From Caribbeanibacter sp964518305 (GTDB lineage Bacteria; Gemmatimonadota; Gemmatimonadetes; Palauibacterales; Palauibacteraceae), in NCBI GenBank assembly GCA_964518305.1, contig CAZFDK010000004.1:46708-110707 (forward strand): a stretch of 64,000 bases of DNA, given 5' to 3'. Positions within the stretch are counted from its first letter, which is position 1. Every line of letters begins with the position of its first letter. Below, in pieces: positions 34,736 through 42,564 of this stretch. The notes below the pieces were generated by a model that worked only from the letters and a program-made list of their open reading frames with translations, was not told the origin of the DNA and did no database searches. The position numbers and the translations under genes were made by a program.

Positions 34736-36544
34736 ATGACCTACCTGGACCTGTCTGAGAACGCGCGGCGCGTCCTCCGGGCCCGGTACCTGCTCCGCGA
34801 CGACGAGGGCGAGATCTGCGAGACGCCGGAGGAGCTGCTCCGGCGGGTCGCCCGGGGCGTGGCCCACGCCGAGCTCCTCCTGGGCGACGCCGCGGCGGCC
34901 GAGAAATGGGAGCGGCGCTTCCGGGAGCTTCTGGCGAGCCGGGACTTCCTGCCCAACAGCCCCACGCTCATGAACGCGGGCACGGAGCTCGGTCAGCTCA
35001 GCGCCTGCTTCGTCCTGTCGGTGCCCGACTCCATGGAGGGCATCTTCGGCGCCCTACGGGAGATGGCCCTCATCCAGCGGAGCGGGGGAGGGACGGGCTT
35101 CTCGTTCTCCCGGCTCCGTCCCCGGGGCGACGTCATCCAGTCCACCGGGGGCACGACCCCGGGTCCGCTCTCCTTCATCCGCATCTTCAACGCGGCGACC
35201 GAGAACATCCGCCAGGGGGGGAAGCGGCGGGGCGCCAACATGGGCGTGCTCCGCGTCGACCACCCCGACGTGATCGAGTTCGTCGAAGCCAAGCGGGAGG
35301 AAGGGGCGATCCGCAACTTCAACCTCTCGGTCGGGGTCACGGACGAGTTCATGGAGTCCGCGGCCAGCGGCGACGGCCACGATCTCCGGAATCCCCGCAC
35401 CGGCGAGGTGCAGGAGGAGGTGAACGCCGCCGCCCTCTTCCGGCGGATCGCCGACGCAGCGTGGGAGACCGGTGACCCCGGCCTTCTCTTCCTCGACACG
35501 GTGAACCGCGCTCAGCCCACGCCTCACGTGGGCCACATCGAGGCCACCAATCCCTGCGGGGAGGTCCCTCTACTCCCTTATGAATCCTGCAACCTGGGGT
35601 CGATCAACCTGGCGCACATGGTCCGGGGGCGGGGAGCTGGCGCGACGGTGGATCGGGACCGGCTGGCGAAGACCGTTCGGGTGGCCGTACGCTTCCTGGA
35701 CGACGTGGTCACGGTGAACAGCTATCCCACGGAGGAGCTGGCCCGCGCCGCCCGGCGGAACCGCAAGATCGGCCTCGGGGTGATGGGGTTCGCCGAGATG
35801 CTCATCCAGCTCGGGATCTCGTACGACTCGGATCGCGCGGTCGACACGGCGGAGGACGTGATGGAACTCATCGACCGGGAGGCGCTGGAGGCGTCGAAGG
35901 AGTTGGCCCGGGAGCGCGGGGTCTACCCGGCCTGGGAGGGAAGCCGGCACCAGGAGCAGGGGCTGCGTGTCCGCAACGCGACCCGGATATCGATAGCTCC
36001 CACCGGCACGATCAGCATCCTCGCGGAGACCAGCCCCAGCATCGAGCCCCTCTTCGCCGTGGCGTATCGCCGGAAGCACGTGCTCGAGGAGGAGGCGGAG
36101 CAGGAAGAGGGCGCTTCGGAGCCCATCGGCGAGCTCAACCCGCTCTTCCTCCGGGAGCTGGAGCGCCGCGATCTGGATCGGGACCGCATCGTCGCCCGGG
36201 TGCTGGAGACGGGAACCCTGCAGGAGGTGGAGGGAGTGCCCGACGAGCTGCGACGGCTCTTCGTGACGGCGCTCGAGGTGCCGCCCGACCGGCACCTGGG
36301 GGTTCAGGCCGCGTTTCAGAAGCACACGGACAACTCGGTCTCGAAGACGGTCAACCTGCCGGCGGAGGTGGAGCCCGGGGACGTGGCGTCGATCTACCGC
36401 CGTGCCTGGGAGCAGGGCCTCAAGGGGATCACGATCTACCGCTTCGGGAGCAAGGAGAGCCAGGTCGTGGAGATGGGCTCCGGGGAGGAGGCCCACGAGG
36501 TGGAGCACCGGGCGGAGTGCGACCCGGACGAATGCAGGCTCTGA
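34736..36544 (+). CDS. nrdJ: Adenosylcobalamin-dependent (class II) ribonucleotide reductase
   Basis: 602 residues, ATG start. Active-site and radical-site segments are readable: FLPNSPTLMNAGTELGQLSACFVL (first redox Cys), RSGGGTGFSFSRLRP, TNPCGEVPLLPYESCNLGSINL (thiyl-radical Cys with N-x-C-G-E) and APTGTISILAETSPSIEP. The C-terminus has a Cys pair spaced by five (CDPDEC-RL), likely the thioredoxin-exchanging tail. There is no ATP cone, so it is a short form like NrdZ (Rv0570), a DosR-regulon gene. Oxygen-independent dNTP synthesis fits hypoxic maintenance. It closes the polX operon. Confidence 0.95.
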   Translation: MTYLDLSENARRVLRARYLLRDDEGEICETPEELLRRVARGVAHAELLLGDAAAAEKWERRFRELLASRDFLPNSPTLMNAGTELGQLSACFVLSVPDSMEGIFGALREMALIQRSGGGTGFSFSRLRPRGDVIQSTGGTTPGPLSFIRIFNAATENIRQGGKRRGANMGVLRVDHPDVIEFVEAKREEGAIRNFNLSVGVTDEFMESAASGDGHDLRNPRTGEVQEEVNAAALFRRIADAAWETGDPGLLFLDTVNRAQPTPHVGHIEATNPCGEVPLLPYESCNLGSINLAHMVRGRGAGATVDRDRLAKTVRVAVRFLDDVVTVNSYPTEELARAARRNRKIGLGVMGFAEMLIQLGISYDSDRAVDTAEDVMELIDREALEASKELARERGVYPAWEGSRHQEQGLRVRNATRISIAPTGTISILAETSPSIEPLFAVAYRRKHVLEEEAEQEEGASEPIGELNPLFLRELERRDLDRDRIVARVLETGTLQEVEGVPDELRRLFVTALEVPPDRHLGVQAAFQKHTDNSVSKTVNLPAEVEPGDVASIYRRAWEQGLKGITIYRFGSKESQVVEMGSGEEAHEVEHRAECDPDECRL

Positions 36545-36622
36545 GAGCGGCGCCGGGCTCCATCCGGGCCGCGCCCCGATCCGGTGAGTCCGCCCGATCC
36601 GGCACCGATCGGAGGTTCCCGA

Positions 36623-37720
36623 TCAGCCGAGGAGGAGCAGCACGGCCGGAGCCAGAGCCAGGCCCACCGCGGCCCACGCGAAGGTGCGCCGGTCGCCCGT
36701 GACCCACTCGAGCACGCCCTCCACGAGCGCGCGGTACGGGCCGTAGGCCAACAGGGCCGCGGCCGTGATGACGGCCACGACCCCCGCCATCAGGACCACC
36801 GTGCCCGTTCCCAGCGTCGTGGCCAGCACCAGGGCCACGAGGAGCGTGTCGGCCAGCGTGCCCAGGCTCGCTCCCATGACGTAGGGGATGAGACGGGTGG
36901 GGCCGATCCAGCGACGGTTGTACAGGGGCACCACCACGCCGATGGAGAAGGACACGCTGGCCGTCACGGTGGTCACACCGGCGCCCAGCAGGTACGAGAT
37001 CCACCGGTTGTCCAGGTGTCCGAACCACCGGTCGCGGAGCCCGTCGGTGTCCACCGCCTCCAGCAGCCGGTCGAAGAGCTGGAGGCTCACGATCAGCAGG
37101 AGCAGGGCCAGGCCGAAGGTGGGGCCCGGGCCCAGCAGATCGGCGATCCCGGACGTGAAGGCGCTCAGAATCTCCAGGGTGGGGAGCCCCAGCGTGTCCG
37201 CTCCCAGAGCCGCGACGACCGGCCCGGGGAGCTCGCGCAGAAGCACGTAGCCCGCCGCGGTGGCCGGCAGATACAGGGTATGGGTCACGATGAGCGTCAG
37301 GAGGCCGAGTCCCAGCGACTCACGCAGGCTCTGCCGTCGGTGCTTCAGATGGTCCAGCGCCCCCATGAGAATCACGAAGGCGGAGGCGCCGAGCCTGGAG
37401 CCCGCCAGCACCAGGAACGCATGCTCCAGCGGGAGGACGCCCGACGCGTACAGGGAGAGGCCCAGGGCGGCGACCACGGATCCGTTGAGGAGCACGTAGG
37501 TGGCGAGCCAACCCAGTCCCAGGGCCGCCACCGGGCCGCCCACCAGGGAGGGGAGATGGTCGGTGAGGAAGGGAGAGAGGGCCCGGGTGGCCGCCCCGAG
37601 CAGCCGGACGGCGAAGAGGAACAGGGCCACGACCAGCAGCGCGCGCAGCCACCGCACGAACACTCCCGGCCGCTCGTAGCGCCCCCCTCTGTACTCCCGC
37701 TCTGTCTCGTCCCGGTCCAT
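36623..37720 (-). CDS. Na/Pi-cotransporter-like integral membrane protein
   Basis: 365 residues from ATG 37720 with GAGGAG upstream. There are about nine membrane helices and an internal repeat: GLGWLATYVLLNGSVVAALGLSLYASGVL in the first half and GAGVTTVTASVSFSIGVVVPLYNR in the second, the arrangement of the Na/Pi cotransporter II (PF02690) fold. The usual QSSSA motif is replaced by LNGSV and TASVS, so ion or phosphate specificity may differ. The substrate is unknown. It is divergent from the N-ATPase locus. Confidence 0.75.
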   Translation of the reverse strand: MDRDETEREYRGGRYERPGVFVRWLRALLVVALFLFAVRLLGAATRALSPFLTDHLPSLVGGPVAALGLGWLATYVLLNGSVVAALGLSLYASGVLPLEHAFLVLAGSRLGASAFVILMGALDHLKHRRQSLRESLGLGLLTLIVTHTLYLPATAAGYVLLRELPGPVVAALGADTLGLPTLEILSAFTSGIADLLGPGPTFGLALLLLIVSLQLFDRLLEAVDTDGLRDRWFGHLDNRWISYLLGAGVTTVTASVSFSIGVVVPLYNRRWIGPTRLIPYVMGASLGTLADTLLVALVLATTLGTGTVVLMAGVVAVITAAALLAYGPYRALVEGVLEWVTGDRRTFAWAAVGLALAPAVLLLLG

Positions 37721-38080
37721 GCCGCTCCTCGCCGCGCCACGGTGTAACCGCCCGTCCGTCCATGAGCGGGCAGGGGCCTCCCGACTCCTCTTGATCGGCC
37801 AGGACCCGGTCAAGATAGGGCGTCACCGCCGGCCTCCCCATCGGGAATCGCCCCCGATCCCGGGTGGGGGATCTCCCCCGTAGGCGGAGATCCCCCACAT
37901 CGCTGTGCTTGCTCCTCCCACGAGCACTTCGACGTCCTCCCGACAGACGTCCTCGCTTCCGCGAGGCACGTTTGAAGGTGCCGTACCGAGAGCCGGGACG
38001 GGGGGAGCGATCATCCGTTCCCGGCGCAGCGCGGTCCACTGCCCTCCTCCGACCGGCCGTCCGCTATCCGAGGTGACACC
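37721..38080. other. Divergent promoter region upstream of the N-ATPase locus
   Basis: 360 bases without a gene, between the Na/Pi-like protein and the first small gene of the ATPase locus. It contains the long hairpin at 37864-37898 and, on its left, a further G/C-run pair (TCGGGAATCGCCCCCGA, 37841-37857). The start of the small gene at 38081 has GAGGTGA just upstream. Confidence 0.4.
37864..37898. promoter_or_regulatory. 13-base perfect inverted repeat upstream of the N-ATPase operon
   Basis: The arm 37864-37876 (GTGGGGGATCTCC) is matched exactly by 37886-37898 (GGAGATCCCCCAC), with a 9-base loop. It contains the GGGGGA-TC-TCCCCC core seen in other intergenic palindromes of this window. 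It lies about 145 bases from the Na/Pi-like start and 180 bases from the ATPase leader gene. It may be a double operator or a strong mRNA hairpin. Confidence 0.55.
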
Positions 38081-38308
38081 ATGTACACGCTGGTCCGAGA
38101 CGAAGACGGAGCAACGGAAGTTCACATCCACGGCTCCACGTCCGGCCTGTCGCCGGAGGAGGCCCGCCGCCTCCTCGTCGGTCTCAGCCCCGTGCTCGCG
38201 AAGTTGCGCCGGCGCGCCTACGACCTTCCCCCGGCTGGGCCCGATCCCTTCCCGAGATCCCGCGCGGAGCGCGACGCGGGGCGGAAACCGCTGGGCATCG
38301 AGTCGTAG
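38081..38308 (+). CDS. Small protein of unknown function leading the N-ATPase operon
   Basis: 75 residues, ATG start with a good GAGGTGA site 5 bases upstream, ending 15 bases before atpD. It is soluble, with a strand-rich start (MYTLVRDEDGATEVHIHG), a helix LSPEEARRLLVGLSPVLAKLRRRAYDLP and a basic/Pro-rich tail. I do not recognise it. The canonical N-ATPase operon begins with atpD, so this is an extra leader gene; a link to the ATPase is suggested by position only. Confidence 0.6.
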   Translation: MYTLVRDEDGATEVHIHGSTSGLSPEEARRLLVGLSPVLAKLRRRAYDLPPAGPDPFPRSRAERDAGRKPLGIES

Positions 38309-38323
38309 CGATGGAGGCCGGAG

Positions 38324-39733
38324 TTGTCCGGTGAGGCCGCCTTCGGTCCCTCCGGCGGCGGCGCGTCGGGCACCGTCGCCGCCGTGCGGGGCGGGGTGGT
38401 GGACGTCGCCTTCCCGGAGACCCTCCCCGAGGTCTCAAACCTCCTCCGCTCGGCGGACGGCGAGATCATGCTGGAGGTCATGGCCCAGCTCGATGAGGAG
38501 CACGTTCGGTGCATCGCACTCACCGAGACCAGGGGCCTGGCCCGCGGCCACGGCGTGCGAGACGTCGGGCGTCCCCTTTCGGTTCCCGTCGGACGAGAGC
38601 TGAAGGGACGGATGCTCGACGCCTTCGGTCGTCCGATCGACGGACGCGGAGCCGTGGACGCCGCCGAGGAGCGGGCTCAGCGACAGCCCCCCGTCTCCCT
38701 GGCCCGGCAGAGGGGAGGCAGGGGTGTGCTCGAGACAGGCATCAAGGTGATCGACCTCCTCGTGCCCCTGGAGCGCGGCGGAAAGGCCGGGCTGTTCGGA
38801 GGCGCCGGCGTGGGCAAGACCGTGCTCATCATGGAGCTCATCCACAACATGGTCGCTGCCCACCGCGGCGTGAGCCTCTTCTGCGGCATCGGGGAGCGCA
38901 ACCGGGAGGCCGAGGAGCTCTACCGGGAGCTCCGGGAGGCCGACGTCCTGGAGGACTCGGTCCTGGTGTTCGGTCAGATGAACGAGCCGCCGGGGGTGCG
39001 TTTCCGGGTGGGCCACACGGCGCTCACGATGGCGGAGTACTTTCGCGACGACCTGGGCCAGGACGTGCTCCTCCTGGTCGACAACATCTTCCGGTTCGTG
39101 CAGGCGGGCATGGAGGTGTCGGGGCTGATGGGGAAGCTCCCGTCGCGCCTGGGCTACCAGCCCACCCTCGCCACCGATCTGGCGGAGCTGGAGGAGCGGA
39201 TCGCGAGCACGGAGCGCGCTGCCATCACCTCCGTGCAGGCCGTCTACGTTCCGGCCGACGATTTCACGGATCCGGCGATCACCCACACCTTCGACCACCT
39301 CTCCGCCTCGGTGGTCCTCTCCCGCAGCCGGGCGGGGCAGGGCTTCTATCCCGCCGTGGACCCCACCGAGTCGAGCTCGGACCTGCTGTCCCCCGGCGTG
39401 GTGGGGGACCGGCACTACCGCGTCGCCCGGCGCGTCCGGGAGACGCTGGCCCACTACGAGGAGCTCAAGGACATCATCTCCATGCTGGGCCTGGACGAGC
39501 TCTCGACCGAGGACCAGGAGATCGTCCGGAGGGCCCGCCGGCTCGACCGCTACCTGACGCAGCCCTTCACGGTCACCGAGCGGTTCACCGGTCACGCCGG
39601 CCGTTATGTCAGCCGTGAGGCCACCGTGGACGGGTGCGAGCGGATCCTGGACGGCGAGTTCGACGGGGTCGCCGAGAGCGCGCTGTACATGATCGGCGAG
39701 GTCGAGGAAGCCCGGGAGGAGGCGGCAGCGTGA
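38324..39733 (+). CDS. atpD: N-ATPase F1 subunit beta
   Basis: 469 residues from a TTG start with GGAGG at proper spacing. Catalytic subunit: Walker A GGAGVGKT (159-166), the GIGERNREAEEL catalytic-Glu segment, VFGQMNEPPGVRFRV, LLLVDNIFRFVQAG and TSVQAVYVPADDFTDPA. It is the first structural gene of an operon ordered D-C-Q-R-B-E-F-A-G, the order of N-ATPases (a laterally spread F-type ATPase), rather than the usual B-E-F-H-A-G-D-C. Its stop overlaps the atpC start. Confidence 0.97.
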   Translation: MSGEAAFGPSGGGASGTVAAVRGGVVDVAFPETLPEVSNLLRSADGEIMLEVMAQLDEEHVRCIALTETRGLARGHGVRDVGRPLSVPVGRELKGRMLDAFGRPIDGRGAVDAAEERAQRQPPVSLARQRGGRGVLETGIKVIDLLVPLERGGKAGLFGGAGVGKTVLIMELIHNMVAAHRGVSLFCGIGERNREAEELYRELREADVLEDSVLVFGQMNEPPGVRFRVGHTALTMAEYFRDDLGQDVLLLVDNIFRFVQAGMEVSGLMGKLPSRLGYQPTLATDLAELEERIASTERAAITSVQAVYVPADDFTDPAITHTFDHLSASVVLSRSRAGQGFYPAVDPTESSSDLLSPGVVGDRHYRVARRVRETLAHYEELKDIISMLGLDELSTEDQEIVRRARRLDRYLTQPFTVTERFTGHAGRYVSREATVDGCERILDGEFDGVAESALYMIGEVEEAREEAAA

Positions 39734-40131
39734 AGCTCCACGTCTACGTTCCGACGGGCGACGTCCTCGAGGCCGAGGTCGAGAAGGTCGTGGCCGAGGG
39801 GGTCGAGGGCTCCGTGGGCATCCTGCCGCGCCACGTCGACTACGTGGAGGTCCTGGTGCCGGGCATCCTGCTCTTCGAGACCCCGCAGGGCGAGGAGCGG
39901 TTCGTGGCCGTCGATCGGGGGCTGCTGGTGAAGCGGGGAGACCGTGTGACCGTCTCGGTCCGCGATGCCGTGCCCGGCGACGAGCTGAGCTCGCTGCGTC
40001 GGACCGTACGCGAACGCTTCGAGCAGCTGGACCGGCGGGAGAAGCAGGCGCGTTCGGCCCTGGCGCAGCTGGAGGCCCGGTTCATACGGAACTTCCTGGA
40101 GCAGGCGGAGGGCCTCCGTGACCGACACTGA
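39730..40131 (+). CDS. atpC: N-ATPase F1 subunit epsilon
   Basis: 133 residues, GTG overlapping the atpD stop (GTGA). The beta-sandwich N-domain reads LHVYVPTGDVLEAEVEKVVAEGVEGSVGILPRHVDYVEVL and the tail is a charged helix hairpin. It connects the rotor and catalytic head. The stop region overlaps the start of atpQ by 14 bases. Confidence 0.93.
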   Translation: MKLHVYVPTGDVLEAEVEKVVAEGVEGSVGILPRHVDYVEVLVPGILLFETPQGEERFVAVDRGLLVKRGDRVTVSVRDAVPGDELSSLRRTVRERFEQLDRREKQARSALAQLEARFIRNFLEQAEGLRDRH

Positions 40132-40441
40132 GAACAACCGACGGGAGCCGCTGGACGAGACCGTGGGCGACAAGGCCCGCCGCAAGATGGACGCGCGCAG
40201 GCAAGGGGACCGGGGGGTGTGGTTCGGACTGGGCATGTTCGGACTCGTCGGGTGGTCCGTGGCGGTTCCGACCCTGCTCGGGATCGGGATCGGGATGTTC
40301 CTGGATGCCCGCCTCACCGGCGGACCCGGCACCGTCTCCTGGACCCTGACGGGGCTCGTGGTGGGCATCCTGGTGGGCTGCGCCAATGCCTGGTACTGGG
40401 TGCGGCGCGAGAGTGACGGCCAGGGGGGGCGGGACCGGTGA
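40118..40441 (+). CDS. atpQ: N-ATPase subunit AtpQ (AtpI-like)
   Basis: 107 residues, GTG start within the end of atpC. A charged N-terminus (RREPLDETVGDKARRKMDARRQGDRGVWFGLGMFG) precedes two membrane helices, the second ending in VRRES. This is the AtpI/AtpZ-like protein that always follows atpC in N-ATPase operons and is thought to help c-ring assembly or Mg2+ handling. The stop overlaps the atpR start. Confidence 0.85.
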   Translation: MTDTENNRREPLDETVGDKARRKMDARRQGDRGVWFGLGMFGLVGWSVAVPTLLGIGIGMFLDARLTGGPGTVSWTLTGLVVGILVGCANAWYWVRRESDGQGGRDR

Positions 40442-40770
40442 TCGCTGCGGCGACGGGCGGCGTGGCCGGAGTGGTTCTCGGCGGCCTCTACTTCGGTGGA
40501 CTGTGGATCACCCTGAACCGGGCCCCGTCGGCGCGCCGTCCGGGGCTGCTGCTGGTGGGGAGCTACGCGCTCCGGCTCGCGGTCGCAGCGGTCGGTTTCG
40601 GGCTGCTCGCCTCCCTCGGGATCCTCCCCGCGGCGGCCGGGCTCGCGGGCTTTCTCGTGGTCCGGGGCGTGATGATCGGTCGATTGCGCCCGGATCCGGA
40701 AGGCGCCCCGGCTCCCCCGCCGCTCGCGAGGAAGGGCGAAGGAGCCCCGGACACCGAGAGGGAGGGCTGA
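40438..40770 (+). CDS. atpR: N-ATPase subunit AtpR
   Basis: 110 residues, GTG overlapping the atpQ stop, with three membrane helices and a Pro/charged tail. GGLYFGGLWITLNR is characteristic of AtpR, the small membrane protein specific to N-ATPase operons. Its Arg-containing third helix (FLVVRGVMIGRLRP) is consistent with a proposed role with the c-ring. Identification rests on motif and position. Confidence 0.82.
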   Translation: MIAAATGGVAGVVLGGLYFGGLWITLNRAPSARRPGLLLVGSYALRLAVAAVGFGLLASLGILPAAAGLAGFLVVRGVMIGRLRPDPEGAPAPPPLARKGEGAPDTEREG

Positions 40771-40774
40771 CGCC

Positions 40775-41476
40775 GTGCTCCCCGACCCCGATGCGGCGGT
40801 CCTGTGGGCCTGGGGTCCGCTCCAGGTGAACGTGACCCTCGCCATGACCTGGGCGCTGATGGCCGTCCTGGCGGCCGGGTCCTGGCTCGTGACCCGGCGG
40901 ATCAGGGCGCGCGAGGAGCCGTCGCGCTGGCAGCTCCTGCTGGAGATGGTGGTCGCCCAGATGCGGTCCCAGGTACGGGAGGCCGGCGCCGAGGACCCGG
41001 ACCCGTACCTGGCCTTCGTCGGAACGCTGTTCCTCTTCATCGCGGGAGCCTCCGTCCTGGGGATCGTCCCCGGCTACACGCCGCCCACGGTCTCCCTGTC
41101 CACCACCGGAGCGCTGGCGGCCACCGTCTTCGTGGCCATTCCGGCGTTCGCCATCGCGGCGCGTGGAGGGAAGGAGTACCTGCGGGATTACGTCCGACCG
41201 ACGCCCCTCATGCTCCCGTTCCACGTGGTGGGGGAGTTCTCGCGCACCCTGGCCCTGGCCGTACGCCTGTTCGGCAACATCATGAGCGGACAGCTGATCG
41301 TCGGCATCGTCCTCTCCATCGTCCCCTTCCTGTTCCCGGCCGTCTTGCACGGATTCGGGCTGCTGATCGGGCTGATCCAGGCCTACGTGTTCGGGATGCT
41401 GGCCCTGGTCTACGTCCTCTCCGCCGTGCGGAGCCACAGGGCCCGGCGGCCGTCGGAGCAGGACGGTATCTTCTGA
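40775..41476 (+). CDS. atpB: N-ATPase Fo subunit a
   Basis: 233 residues, GTG start, five or six membrane helices. The essential stator arginine is Arg 164 in FSRTLALAVRLFGNIMSG. N-ATPase-type a subunits are short like this one. Together with the c ring it forms the ion channel. The stop is followed by the unusual AT-rich leader of atpE. Confidence 0.93.
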   Translation: MLPDPDAAVLWAWGPLQVNVTLAMTWALMAVLAAGSWLVTRRIRAREEPSRWQLLLEMVVAQMRSQVREAGAEDPDPYLAFVGTLFLFIAGASVLGIVPGYTPPTVSLSTTGALAATVFVAIPAFAIAARGGKEYLRDYVRPTPLMLPFHVVGEFSRTLALAVRLFGNIMSGQLIVGIVLSIVPFLFPAVLHGFGLLIGLIQAYVFGMLALVYVLSAVRSHRARRPSEQDGIF

Positions 41477-41477
41477 A

Positions 41478-41505
41478 AGAACATTAGATAAAACTGGTGA
41501 AATAC
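41478..41505 (+). promoter_or_regulatory. AT-rich translation initiation region of atpE
   Basis: About 28 bases before the atpE start are mostly A/T, a sharp break in a very GC-rich region, and the AT-rich stretch runs on into the first codons (to about 41535). GGTGA lies 5 bases before the ATG at 41506. An unstructured, A-rich leader would raise translation of the c subunit, which is needed in about ten or more copies per complex; E. coli atpE uses the same strategy. Confidence 0.6.
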
Positions 41506-41781
41506 ATGGGTAGCATTGAGTTGATAGGAATAGTATCGATCGCCGTGGCAGGCCTCACGATCGCCGTCGGCACCATCGCTCCGGCCCTCGGCGAAGCCCG
41601 GGCCCTGGACCGGGCGCTGAATTCCATGGCCCAGCAGCCCGATCTGTCGAACAACATCACGCGCACGCTGTTCGTGGGGCTGGCGATGATCGAGTCGACG
41701 GCCATCTACTGCCTGGTGGTCGCGCTCATCCTCGTCTTCGCCAACCCCTTCTGGAACCACGTCGTGGCCGCCGCGGGCTGA
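41506..41781 (+). CDS. atpE: N-ATPase Fo subunit c, predicted Na+-binding
   Basis: 91 residues from ATG 41506; an in-frame GTG at 41497 is less likely because GGTGA is placed for the ATG. It is a two-helix hairpin. Compared with the Ilyobacter tartaricus c ring, the Na+ ligands are present: the carboxylate Glu 63, then Ser 64, Thr 65 and Tyr 68 (MIESTAIY), and Glu 30 at the position of the helix-1 Gln. The second carboxylate in helix 1 is a known N-ATPase trait. Na+ rather than H+ coupling is therefore predicted. The loop has the usual AQQPD. Confidence 0.95.
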   Translation: MGSIELIGIVSIAVAGLTIAVGTIAPALGEARALDRALNSMAQQPDLSNNITRTLFVGLAMIESTAIYCLVVALILVFANPFWNHVVAAAG

Positions 41782-41784
41782 TCC

Positions 41785-42564
41785 GTGGAGATCGACTGGT
41801 TCACGTTCGGGGCGCAGGTCCTGAACTTCGTGATCCTCGTCTTCCTCCTGCGCCGGTTCCTGTACGAGCCCGTGACGGAGGCCATCGATCGCCGGGAGGA
41901 GCGGATCCGCCGCCGGCAGGAGGAGGCCGAGCGTCGGCGCCGCGAGGCCCGGCGGGAGGCCGAGTCGTACCGGGAGGAGCGGCGCGAGCTGGAGGCGGCT
42001 CGCGAGGAGAAGCTCCGCGAGGCCGAGCGGGAGGCCGAGCGCCTCCGTGAGAGGCTGGAGGAGGAGGCCCGGGAGGAGGCCGACGAATCCCGGGACCGGT
42101 GGCGGCGCGCCGTGGAGCGGGAGCGCGAGAGCCTCCTGGAGGAGCTGCAGGAGCGGATCGCGGACCACGCCCTGGCCACCACCCGGAGTCTCCTGCAGCA
42201 GCTGGCCGGGCGCGACCTGGAGAGGGAGGCCGTGCGGACGTTCGCCCGCCGGCTGTCCGGGCTGGACGAGGAGGAGGCGACGAGCTTCGTCGAGGCCGTT
42301 CGGGAGTCGGACGGCGAAGCGGGAGTGTACACCCGTTTCGAGCTGGACGCCGACTCCCGGGAAGTGCTCGGGGAGGCGGTGCAGGAGCGACTGGGGCCGG
42401 GACTCGACCTGGACTTCGACACCTCGGACGGGATCGTGCTGGGGGTGGAGCTTCGGGCGGGGGACCGAAAGATCGCGTGGAGCGCCGGCGATCGTCTCGA
42501 CCTTGCCGAGCGGGAGGTCTCCGACCTCATCGAAGCCGACAGCCGGAGCCAGGAAGACACGTGA
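41785..42564 (+). CDS. atpF: N-ATPase Fo subunit b, extended
   Basis: 259 residues, GTG start. One N-terminal membrane helix (FGAQVLNFVILVFLLRRFLYEP) is followed by a long, highly charged coiled coil (about residues 36-130). The last 110 residues form a folded extension (FARRLSGLDEEEATSFVEAVRES ... IVLGVELRAGDRKIAWS) similar to the C-terminal part of delta. The operon has no atpH, so this extension probably replaces delta as the link to F1, as in other N-ATPases. The stop overlaps the atpA start. Confidence 0.93.
   Translation: MEIDWFTFGAQVLNFVILVFLLRRFLYEPVTEAIDRREERIRRRQEEAERRRREARREAESYREERRELEAAREEKLREAEREAERLRERLEEEAREEADESRDRWRRAVERERESLLEELQERIADHALATTRSLLQQLAGRDLEREAVRTFARRLSGLDEEEATSFVEAVRESDGEAGVYTRFELDADSREVLGEAVQERLGPGLDLDFDTSDGIVLGVELRAGDRKIAWSAGDRLDLAEREVSDLIEADSRSQEDT

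Noticed and set aside
41470..41535. AT-rich stretch as a sign of foreign DNA
   Set aside because: It is confined to the atpE initiation region and the flanking genes have normal composition, so translation control is a better explanation than recent insertion.
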